Origin: Bacteroidia bacterium
Lineage (GTDB): Bacteria; Bacteroidota; Bacteroidia; Bacteroidales; Azobacteroidaceae
Assembly: GCA_025999935.1 (NCBI GenBank)
Contig: BNXY01000043.1
Location: 1-21,881 of the forward strand
Direction of reading: 5' to 3'
Length of the DNA stretch: 21,881 nt
Of the stretch, positions 6,704 through 12,948 are shown one piece after another. A program made the translations under genes and the position numbers. Under the pieces are notes generated by a model. The model worked only from the letters and a program-made list of their open reading frames with translations. It had not been told where the DNA came from and searched no databases. The number at the start of each line of letters is the position of its first letter. Positions within the stretch are counted from its first letter, which is position 1.

Positions 6704-9678
6704 AAAAAGTTTTGGGCGTATTATTGATTTTGTGTGTTTGTTTTTTTTCGTATGCCCAAAATCCGCCGGATTTATACCGGCAAGTAGATAAACAAAAGAT
6801 GAATCATTGGGTGGATTCCATCTTTGATTCGATGACATTGGACGAAAGGATCGGTCAATTGTTTATGATAACCATCGGATTGGAATCGGCCAACCAATCG
6901 GCTGCTTTGAAAAATATCAAAGAGCAAAAAATCGGAGGCATCCTCTTTTCCAAAGGGAGTTTGCAGAAACAGGCGGAAACGGTCAACTTGTATCAGAAAG
7001 CCAGCCGGATACCTTTGCTGATTTCATTCGACGGAGAATGGGGTTTGTCGATGCGATTGGAAGATGCGCCCCGTTTTCCGAAAAACATGATGCTGGGCGC
7101 CGTTTCCGACGATGAGCTTATCCGGCTTTATGGCGAAGAAATGGGACGGGAATGTCGGGAATTGGGCGTTCATATCAATTTTGCGCCCGTTTTGGATGTG
7201 AATATCAATCCCGAAAATCCGGTTATCGGAACCCGCTCGTTCGGAGAAAAACAACAATTGGTTTCCGAAAAGGCGGTGGCTTATGCCAAAGGATTGGAAA
7301 GCAAAAAGATAATGGCCGTCGGAAAACATTTTCCGGGTCATGGCGATACGGCCGAAGATTCCCACAAAACTTTACCCAAAATAAACCATTCCAAAATCCA
7401 TTTGGACGAAATTGAACTCTATCCTTTTGTGCGCTTTATTCAGGAAGGATTTGCCGGTGTGATGACCGGCCATTTGTCCGTGCCGGCTTTGGATAATTCC
7501 ACCGGACTTCCCACTTCTTTATCGCCCAAAATTGTGAATGGCTTATTGAAAAAAGAATTGGGATTTAAGGGTTTGACATTTACCGATGCGCTGGCGATGA
7601 AAGGCGCTTCTACGGCAAAAACCAGTGTTTGCGTTCAGGCTTTATTGGCAGGCAACGATGTTTTATTAAGTCCCACTAAAGTAGCAACCGAATTTGCTTC
7701 GGTAAAAAAGGCGGTCGAATCGGGTGTTTTGAGTCTGTCGCTCATCGAAGAAAAATGCTTGAAAGTACTTCAATACAAATACATTGCCGGATTAAATAAT
7801 TACAAACCGGTGGATACAAAAAGCATTTATCAAAGAATTAATACCAATTATTCCACTTGGTTGATTCAAAAACTGAATAACGAAGCCATTACGCTACTTA
7901 AAAATGAAGGCGGTAAAATTCCGATTAAGCAATTGGGTAAAAAGAAAATAGCAGTTCTTTCCCTGGGTGCGGATGCCGAATCGGAGTTCCAAAAACGGAT
8001 GGCTTTGTATGGCGGTTTTGATTTTTTCGCTATGTCTGTGGCTGATGCCAAAAATGCCGCCAATTTATTCAAACAATTGGGGAATTATGATGAAATTATT
8101 TGTGGAATTGCTTCCGAAACGCTCGGCGATTTTCCGGAACTTCAAACTTTGATTAAAGAAAAAGAGGTGCATCTTTGCTTTTTCATATCTCCTTATAGCC
8201 TTGGAAAGTACAAGAAAAGCATAACTTCCGCGCGTTCGGCAATTTTGGCTTATGAAAATACGGTTTATGCACAAAAAGCAGCCGCAGAAATAATAATGGG
8301 AGGCATTCCCGCCAAAGGAAAATTACCGGTTACCATTTCCGGCTTGTTTGACTATGGCGGCGGTTTGGAAACGGATAAAGTAAGATTGTCTTACCAAGAG
8401 CCTTTGGAAGCCAAAATGTCAATAAGCGTATTAAACAAAATTGAAGCGATTGTCAATGAAGGAATTAAAAACGAAGCCTTCCCCGGATGTCAGGTTTTGG
8501 TTGCTAAAGACGGCGTGGTGGTTTACAATAAAACATTCGGATATTTTGATTATGCCGGCACACACCGGGTGCAGCCTGCCGACGTCTATGATTTGGCTTC
8601 TGTAACCAAAGCTTTAGCCGCCATTCCGGCGGTTATGGAATTGTATGATACGAAGAAGATTACATTGTCAGACCGTATCAGTCGGTTTGTTCCGGAACTG
8701 AAAAATACGGATAAAAGTAATATTACCATTCAGAACGCCTTGTTTCACGAAAGCGGTTTACCGGCTTTTCTGCCGTTTTATCAAAAGTTGATTGACGAAA
8801 ACAGCTATAAAGGACGACTTTCTTCTTCCCGCCGCGATTTCACTTTCCGTATTCAATACGATACGGATGTGTATATGCGAAGTGATTTTGAATTTTATCC
8901 GAATAAAGTTTCCAAAACCCCCAAACCGGGTATTGGAAAACAAGTTGCTGAAAATTTTTATATCAAAGATAATTTCCGGGATGAAGTGCTGAAAGAAATT
9001 GCCGACGCCAAGTTGGGCAAGCAGCGCAGTTATTTGTATAGCGATTTGAATTTCATGTTGTTGAAAGAAGTAACCGAAAATATTTCCGGTCAAAAATTTG
9101 ACAAGTACCTGAATGACCGGTTTTTTGCCGGTCTGGGCGCCAATTACACCGGTTTTCTTCCCCTACAAAGGATAAACAGGTTGAACATCGCTCCGACCGA
9201 GAACGACGAATTTTGGCGGAATCAGATGCTTATCGGATATGTGCATGATGAGGCGGCGGCAGTGATGGGTGGCGTTTCCGGAAATGCCGGTCTGTTTTCC
9301 AATGCCAACGATATGGCGAAAATACTGCAAATGCTACTGAATTTTGGGGAGTACGGGGGCGAAAAATATTTGAGTCAGGCAACCGTAAAAACTTTTACCC
9401 AAACGAAAAGCGCCGTCAGCAGGCGAGGATTGGGATTTGACAAACCGGACAAAAACCGGCCGGCATCCAGTCCAACAAGCGAAACGGCTCCGGCCTCCAC
9501 TTACGGACATACGGGTTATACCGGAACCTGTTTTTGGGTAGATCCGGATAATCAATTGATTTATATCTTTTTATCTAATCGAGTATATCCGTCCAGAACC
9601 TATAAAAAGTTGATGGATTTGAATATCCGGCCACGCATACAAGCTGTTATTTATGAAGCGATACAAAAAAATAGATAA
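6700..9678 (+). CDS. Secreted GH3 glycosidase (NagZ-like) fused to a class C beta-lactamase-fold serine hydrolase
   Basis: A 992-residue protein with an N-terminal signal peptide ending near FSYAQ. Residues about 35-360 form a GH3 catalytic barrel with INFAPVLDVNINPENPVIGTRSFGE, KHFPGHGDTAEDSH (K209-H222, the NagZ-type His-Asp loop) and LTFTDALAMKG, whose D296 is the likely nucleophile. About 370-570 is the GH3 second alpha/beta domain. About 580-985 is a serine beta-lactamase/esterase-fold domain with SVTK (S634, K637), YSD at 780-782 in place of Y-x-N, and HTG at 937-939. The architecture is known in Bacteroidetes. The likely role is release of N-acetylglucosamine from peptidoglycan fragments plus a peptidase or esterase step; neither activity is proven. 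It is the last of five overlapping genes. Confidence 0.93.
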   Translation: MKKVLGVLLILCVCFFSYAQNPPDLYRQVDKQKMNHWVDSIFDSMTLDERIGQLFMITIGLESANQSAALKNIKEQKIGGILFSKGSLQKQAETVNLYQKASRIPLLISFDGEWGLSMRLEDAPRFPKNMMLGAVSDDELIRLYGEEMGRECRELGVHINFAPVLDVNINPENPVIGTRSFGEKQQLVSEKAVAYAKGLESKKIMAVGKHFPGHGDTAEDSHKTLPKINHSKIHLDEIELYPFVRFIQEGFAGVMTGHLSVPALDNSTGLPTSLSPKIVNGLLKKELGFKGLTFTDALAMKGASTAKTSVCVQALLAGNDVLLSPTKVATEFASVKKAVESGVLSLSLIEEKCLKVLQYKYIAGLNNYKPVDTKSIYQRINTNYSTWLIQKLNNEAITLLKNEGGKIPIKQLGKKKIAVLSLGADAESEFQKRMALYGGFDFFAMSVADAKNAANLFKQLGNYDEIICGIASETLGDFPELQTLIKEKEVHLCFFISPYSLGKYKKSITSARSAILAYENTVYAQKAAAEIIMGGIPAKGKLPVTISGLFDYGGGLETDKVRLSYQEPLEAKMSISVLNKIEAIVNEGIKNEAFPGCQVLVAKDGVVVYNKTFGYFDYAGTHRVQPADVYDLASVTKALAAIPAVMELYDTKKITLSDRISRFVPELKNTDKSNITIQNALFHESGLPAFLPFYQKLIDENSYKGRLSSSRRDFTFRIQYDTDVYMRSDFEFYPNKVSKTPKPGIGKQVAENFYIKDNFRDEVLKEIADAKLGKQRSYLYSDLNFMLLKEVTENISGQKFDKYLNDRFFAGLGANYTGFLPLQRINRLNIAPTENDEFWRNQMLIGYVHDEAAAVMGGVSGNAGLFSNANDMAKILQMLLNFGEYGGEKYLSQATVKTFTQTKSAVSRRGLGFDKPDKNRPASSPTSETAPASTYGHTGYTGTCFWVDPDNQLIYIFLSNRVYPSRTYKKLMDLNIRPRIQAVIYEAIQKNR

Positions 9679-9692
9679 TTTTGCAAAATTAT
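9675..9692. repeat. 18-nt perfect palindrome
   Basis: ATAATTTTGCAAAATTAT is its own reverse complement and covers the stop codon of the GH3 fusion gene. It has no loop and no GC-rich stem, so it is a poor intrinsic terminator. It lies about 65 bp upstream of the start site predicted from the sigma-54 element, a position where an activator site could lie. That role is a guess. Confidence 0.5.
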
Positions 9693-9697
9693 TTTCA

Positions 9698-9729
9698 AAG
9701 TTTGGCACAAAAATTGAAAGTTTGGCACA
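9698..9729 (+). repeat. Two direct copies of AAAGTTTGGCACA phased by 20 bp
   Basis: AAAGTTTGGCACA occurs at 9698-9709 (with the preceding context CAAAG) and again at 9718-9729, exactly two helical turns apart. Each copy is followed by a TTG: TTGGCAC-N5-TTGA for the first and TTGGCAC-N5-TTGC for the second. The pair looks like tandem sigma-54 -24/-12 elements, the first with a degenerate -12 half. Confidence 0.7.
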
Positions 9730-9738
9730 GTATTTGCA
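9722..9738 (+). promoter_or_regulatory. Sigma-54 (RpoN) -24/-12 promoter
   Basis: TTGGCACAGTATTTGCA fits the sigma-54 consensus TTGGCAC-N5-TTGC(A/T) at every defined base, with the GG and GC dinucleotides at the required spacing (GG 9724-9725, GC 9736-9737). Counting from the -12 cytosine puts +1 at 9749, which coincides with the first base of the predicted RNA closing stem. A primary-sigma alternative here (TAACAATG at 9743) matches TAnnTTTG poorly. Confidence 0.7.
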
Positions 9739-9748
9739 CCTATAACAA

Positions 9749-9940
9749 TGCAGACATAAAACAGTCTCACTCCTTGCTAAAATTGTTGGGGTAGTCAAAT
9801 TAAATTATCTCTTTTTGTTATTGCTTGTGAAAGCTGTATCAAGATTTCAATATTAGTTACAGAGTGTGTGAATGAACTTAGTCAATGATTTTACGAGGAG
9901 AGAGGCGTGTCTGTAAATCCGTTATTCAACGGATTTTTTT
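9749..9940 (+). ncRNA. Candidate structured small RNA, rod-shaped and 6S-like in outline
   Basis: The ends of this stretch are complementary over 32 base pairs (six of them G-U). The helices are 9749-9756 with 9908-9915, 9764-9768 with 9902-9906, 9770-9776 with 9894-9900, and 9778-9789 with 9882-9893. Inside is a large asymmetric loop (9790-9812 and 9845-9881). The apical hairpin 9813-9844 is closed by GCTT/AAGC around a GUGA (GNRA) tetraloop. An intrinsic terminator follows at once, and a sigma-54 promoter predicts a start at 9749. A long closing stem, open middle and apical stem-loop is the plan of 6S RNA. I do not recognise it as the known Bacteroidales-1 6S form, and it is not next to rplT. 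The only small frame on this strand near the end (14 codons, 9872-9916) lacks a recognisable start region. Confidence 0.65.
9915..9940 (+). terminator. Intrinsic terminator of the candidate small RNA
   Basis: AAATCCGTT, loop ATTC, AACGGATTT gives a perfect 9-bp stem running into seven T residues (9934-9940). The T tract exists only in the plus direction, so it serves the plus-strand transcript. Its loop contains the stop codon of the convergent small membrane protein gene. Confidence 0.88.
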
Positions 9941-10096
9941 GTTTATGAAGATATATAGAACAAACCCGATAATTATTAGAATCAAGCCTGTTAGTAAAGT
10001 TCTATTGGTTTGATTGTGCATAAAAAAAGGAATAATGAGGAACAACTCCCCAATAAGCAACACAAAAATTCCACAGTTTTTAAAAAAAAAGTTCAT
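9926..10096 (-). CDS. Small two-helix membrane protein, conserved type in Bacteroidales
   Basis: A 56-residue protein beginning MNFFFKNCGIFVLLIGEL. It has two hydrophobic helices (about 8-24 and 34-50) separated by a short loop HNQTNRTLL, and a basic tail INKKIR. Small Bacteroidales proteins of this plan (an N-terminal FFKKN, a QTN loop and a final INKK) exist as hypothetical proteins; that comparison is from memory. The frame is open to 10120, but a promoter -7 element at 10118-10125 makes the ATG at 10096 the likely start. The last codons form one arm of the opposite-strand terminator. Function is unknown. Confidence 0.7.
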   Translation of the reverse strand: MNFFFKNCGIFVLLIGELFLIIPFFMHNQTNRTLLTGLILIIIGFVLYIFINKKIR

Positions 10097-10117
10097 TATT
10101 ATCATTGAAATTGAAGA

Positions 10118-10125
10118 CAAAAATA
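10118..10125 (-). promoter_or_regulatory. -7 promoter element for the small membrane protein
   Basis: On the minus strand this reads TATTTTTG, matching TAnnTTTG, 21 nt before the ATG at 10096. No convincing -33 element was found. It supports the shorter start for the gene. Confidence 0.4.
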
Positions 10126-10195
10126 GGTAATTAATTGCGGAAATAAAAATATTGAAGACAAACTGGGTATAAAATTAGAATTTTATTCACACGCA

Positions 10196-10227
10196 TTTGT
10201 TAATTTAAATATTTTCATGTAAGTTTG
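10196..10227 (+). promoter_or_regulatory. Bacteroidetes primary promoter of the acyltransferase gene
   Basis: TTTG at 10196-10199 and TAAGTTTG at 10220-10227 are separated by 20 nt, matching both the -33 and -7 elements of the Bacteroidetes housekeeping promoter. The ATG follows 26 nt after the -7 element. This is the best complete primary promoter in the window. Confidence 0.75.
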
Positions 10228-10253
10228 TGGAAAAATAGGAAAGTACAAAAATT

Positions 10254-11006
10254 ATGAAACGTTTCATTCTCCTGATTTATCAATTTTGCATTTGGTTGCC
10301 GCTTGCCCTTTTTTTGACAATTGTCACGGCTTTAACGGTTACCGTTGGCTGTTTGTGCGGAGGAGAGCGTTTTTTTAGTTATTATCCGGGCGTTTGTTGG
10401 TCAAAACTGATTTGTATAATTACTTTATGTCCGGTTAAAGTGGCCGGAAAAGAAAAATTGGACAAAAAACAATCATACGTCTTTGTTTCCAACCATCAGG
10501 GCGCTTACGATATTTTCCTTATTTACGGTTACATCGGACAGCCCATCAAATGGGTCATGAAACAAAGCCTGCGGAAACTGCCTTTTGTCGGGAAAGCTTG
10601 TGAAGAGGCCGGTTTTATTTTTGTGGACAGTTCCTCCCCAAAAGCGGCGGCAAAAACCATCAAAGATGCGGAGGAAAAATTAAAAAACGGCGCATCCATC
10701 GCTATTTTTCCCGAAGGCTCCCGAACCAAAACCGGCAAAATGGGCAAGTTCAAAAAAGGCGCTTATCAAATGGCTTTGGACTTAAAATTACCGATTGTTC
10801 CCATTACCATTAACGGCTCTTACGAGGTAATGCCCATCAGTACTTATTTTATCAATCCCCATAAAATGGAATTACTCATCCACGACCCCATTCCAACCGG
10901 ACAGATTGACTTGGATAATATCCGGGAAGCGGCCATAAAAATTCGGGAATTAGTCGATGGATCCGGGGAAAAAATTGAATCCGGACTTTGGGAGCAATAC
11001 AAATAA
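10254..11006 (+). CDS. plsC: 1-acyl-sn-glycerol-3-phosphate acyltransferase (PlsC family)
   Basis: A 250-residue membrane-associated acyltransferase that converts lysophosphatidic acid to phosphatidic acid in phospholipid synthesis. An N-terminal hydrophobic segment (about 5-33) precedes the catalytic NHQGAYD, which is the H-x4-D motif with H81 and D86. The glycerophosphate-binding block IFPEGSRTKTGKMGKFKKGA (FPEGSR at 152-157) and the later IVPITINGSYEVMP complete the four family blocks. Length is normal. It has its own promoter and is monocistronic or leads into the GH26 unit, which has a separate -7 element. Paralogues acylating other lipids such as ornithine lipids share these motifs, so the exact acceptor is not certain. 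Confidence 0.92.
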   Translation: MKRFILLIYQFCIWLPLALFLTIVTALTVTVGCLCGGERFFSYYPGVCWSKLICIITLCPVKVAGKEKLDKKQSYVFVSNHQGAYDIFLIYGYIGQPIKWVMKQSLRKLPFVGKACEEAGFIFVDSSSPKAAAKTIKDAEEKLKNGASIAIFPEGSRTKTGKMGKFKKGAYQMALDLKLPIVPITINGSYEVMPISTYFINPHKMELLIHDPIPTGQIDLDNIREAAIKIRELVDGSGEKIESGLWEQYK

Positions 11007-11042
11007 AACGGAAATTTGAATAAAATATACCAAATTATTTTA

Positions 11043-11050
11043 TATCTTTG
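11043..11050 (+). promoter_or_regulatory. -7 promoter element for the GH26-nitroreductase pair
   Basis: TATCTTTG matches TAnnTTTG, 37 nt before the ATG at 11088. The nearest TTTG upstream (11015-11018) is 24 nt away, longer than usual. The element lies inside the open frame that extends back to 11016, which argues for the start at 11088. Confidence 0.45.
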
Positions 11051-11087
11051 TCAACTATATTATCAAACTATTAAATTAAATACATTT

Positions 11088-12089
11088 ATGAAAACAAAAA
11101 CACTTATTTTTATGACAATTGGATGCTTATTGCTACTCCCTTGCAAAGCACAAATGCACTATGCCCCTGTAAACCCAAAGGCAACACCCGAAGCAAAAGC
11201 TTTACTTGAAAGGCTTTATAAATCCGTTGATGAAGGACAAATTCTTTCTGCCCAGCACCACAATAATCTTTCGCCGATGGGGTATATGTCGGATTTGAAC
11301 CGTATTGCCGAAGTAACCGGTGGTAAAGTTCCTTTGATTTGGGGTGGCGATATGGGCTGGGATTTACAGCAAGTAGTTGATTTGGCCGTTGGAGAATACG
11401 AAAAAGGCCGTTTGATTACACTGATGTGGCACTCCCAACGTCCGTTAGATGAAGGCCGTACCGATTTCAGAAATCAATGCCAAGGTAAACTTAGCGAAGA
11501 AGATTGGCTGCAATTATTGACTCCCGGAAGTGAAGTGCATAAAGGTTGGTTGGCCAAAGCCGACGAAGTGGCCGGTTACCTCAAACAACTGAAAGACAAA
11601 AATATCCCTGTCCTCTGGAGGCCTTACCATGAAATGAACGGCGAATGGTTCTGGTGGGGAAACCGTAGGGGCGAAAACGGATTTGCCAAATTGTACAAGA
11701 TGATGTACGACCGTTACGTAAACTACCACCACCTCGATAACCTGATTTGGGTGTGGAATGCCAATGGCCCGCGTGATATTCCAAACGATACGGCTTACGA
11801 TTACGCCCTCTTTTATCCCGGCAATGAATATGTAGATGTATTGGCCACAGATATTTACAACAATGATTGGAAACAGAGCCATCACGACCAGTTAATCGAA
11901 TTGGGAAAAGGAAAATTAATCGCTCTGGGCGAAATCGGAAATGTTCCCACTCCGGAAACCTTGGAAACGCAAAACAAATTTGCATGGTTTATGATTTGGA
12001 CGGGCTTTACAGCTCCGCGCTTTAACACGCCGGAAGCGCTCAAAGCATTATACAACCGTCCGAACACCATTAGCTTTGAACCCAAATAA
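11088..12089 (+). CDS. Secreted GH26 family glycoside hydrolase (beta-mannanase-like)
   Basis: A 333-residue exported enzyme with a signal peptide MKTKTLIFMTIGCLLLLPCKA. Cleavage after A21 is likely; a lipoprotein form at C19 is possible, but proline before Cys is atypical. The GH26 catalytic barrel begins almost at once and fills the protein, with no added carbohydrate-binding module. WRPYHEMNGEWFWWG supplies the acid/base (E182) and IALGEIGNVP the nucleophile (E282). ILSAQHHNN, IWGGDMGWD and LIWVWNANGP are further family blocks. GH26 members hydrolyse beta-1,4-mannans or related beta-glycans; the true substrate is not determinable here. The nitroreductase gene follows after 9 nt. The frame is open to 11016, but that start precedes the promoter element. 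Confidence 0.93.
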   Translation: MKTKTLIFMTIGCLLLLPCKAQMHYAPVNPKATPEAKALLERLYKSVDEGQILSAQHHNNLSPMGYMSDLNRIAEVTGGKVPLIWGGDMGWDLQQVVDLAVGEYEKGRLITLMWHSQRPLDEGRTDFRNQCQGKLSEEDWLQLLTPGSEVHKGWLAKADEVAGYLKQLKDKNIPVLWRPYHEMNGEWFWWGNRRGENGFAKLYKMMYDRYVNYHHLDNLIWVWNANGPRDIPNDTAYDYALFYPGNEYVDVLATDIYNNDWKQSHHDQLIELGKGKLIALGEIGNVPTPETLETQNKFAWFMIWTGFTAPRFNTPEALKALYNRPNTISFEPK

Positions 12090-12098
12090 TAACGCATC

Positions 12099-12920
12099 AT
12101 GCCAATTATTGAAACCATCCGACAACGCCGGTCTGTACGCAGTTACACCGGCCTTGCTTTGAGCCGCGAACATACGGAAAGCATTGTGAATTACATCAAA
12201 AGTCTGAAAGCGCCGTTTGGGGCGAAAGTGCGTATCCAACTGATTCAGGCTGTTACCGGCGATTCCAAGCCCGTGAAATTAGGCACTTACGGATGGATTG
12301 GCGGCGCTGTAGATTACCTTGCCCTTATTTACGAAGAAGGGCCGTTGGCAGAAGAAAGCGCCGCTTATTTGTTCGAGCAGACGCTTCTTTATTGCACCGG
12401 TTTGGGATTGGGTACTTGCTGGTTGGGCGGTTCATTCAATCGGAAAGATTTTAAAGGACAGTTGGATTTGAAGGCGAATGAAAAGTTGAAAATTGTTTCG
12501 CCCGTAGGATATATCAGCGACAAAAAACGGTTTGTGGAAAAATATATCGTAGGCGCCGAAAAAAATCACCGTACGCGCAAGCCTTTTGAATCGATTTTTT
12601 TCCACAAAAATTTTACTACGCCATTATCGGAAGAATTGGCAGGTATTTACAGACAGCCCTTGGAAATGGTTCGATTAGCGCCTTCGGCCAATAACCTGCA
12701 AGATTGGCGGATTGTGTTGGATGAGGGCGTCTTGCATTTTTACCAGCACCTATCCGCACTCGGATTATTTGTGGCGACAGATATGGGTATCGCCTTATGC
12801 CATTTCGAACAAGTTTGCCGGGAGTTGAACATTGCCGGAAAGTTTGACGTATTGGATAAATTCGGAAAAGTACCTGAAAATAAAGGGAATAAATATACAA
12901 TTTCTTGGGTGGAAACGTAA
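12099..12920 (+). CDS. Nitroreductase family protein, TM1586 type
   Basis: A 273-residue flavin-dependent reductase-like protein. It starts with the nitroreductase signature MPIIETIRQRRSVRSYTGLALS, where RRSVRSY contacts FMN phosphate. It shows two related halves, LLYCTGLGLGTCWLGGSF and LGLFVATDMGIALCHFEQ, and LAPSANNLQDWRIV near the middle. This internally duplicated plan is that of the TM1586-like nitroreductases (TM1586_NiRdase), which can form the active fold within one chain, whereas ordinary family members need a dimer. Substrate is unknown. It starts 9 nt after the GH26 stop and probably shares its transcript. It ends 28 nt from the convergent GH20 gene, with no clear terminator between. 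Confidence 0.88.
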   Translation: MPIIETIRQRRSVRSYTGLALSREHTESIVNYIKSLKAPFGAKVRIQLIQAVTGDSKPVKLGTYGWIGGAVDYLALIYEEGPLAEESAAYLFEQTLLYCTGLGLGTCWLGGSFNRKDFKGQLDLKANEKLKIVSPVGYISDKKRFVEKYIVGAEKNHRTRKPFESIFFHKNFTTPLSEELAGIYRQPLEMVRLAPSANNLQDWRIVLDEGVLHFYQHLSALGLFVATDMGIALCHFEQVCRELNIAGKFDVLDKFGKVPENKGNKYTISWVET

Positions 12921-12948
12921 ATTCCAACTCAACCGGATACGCTTTTAT

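Noticed and set aside
9737..9757. Primary-sigma promoter reading TAACAATG for the small RNA
   Set aside because: It matches only four of six defined bases of TAnnTTTG, whereas the sigma-54 element matches fully and predicts the stem start.
9571..9798. 75-codon open frame on the minus strand across the GH3 end and the sigma-54 region
   Set aside because: Half is antisense to the GH3 fusion gene, the rest covers the tandem TTGGCAC repeats, and the residues show no family features.
9872..9916. 14-codon frame MNLVNDFTRREACL in the candidate small RNA
   Set aside because: It has no upstream purine-rich site, lies in the 3' strand of the closing stem, and ends in the terminator. A leader peptide cannot be excluded but is not supported.
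11581..11985. 134-codon open frame on the minus strand inside the GH26 gene
   Set aside because: It is antisense to GH26 catalytic motifs and has no independent support.
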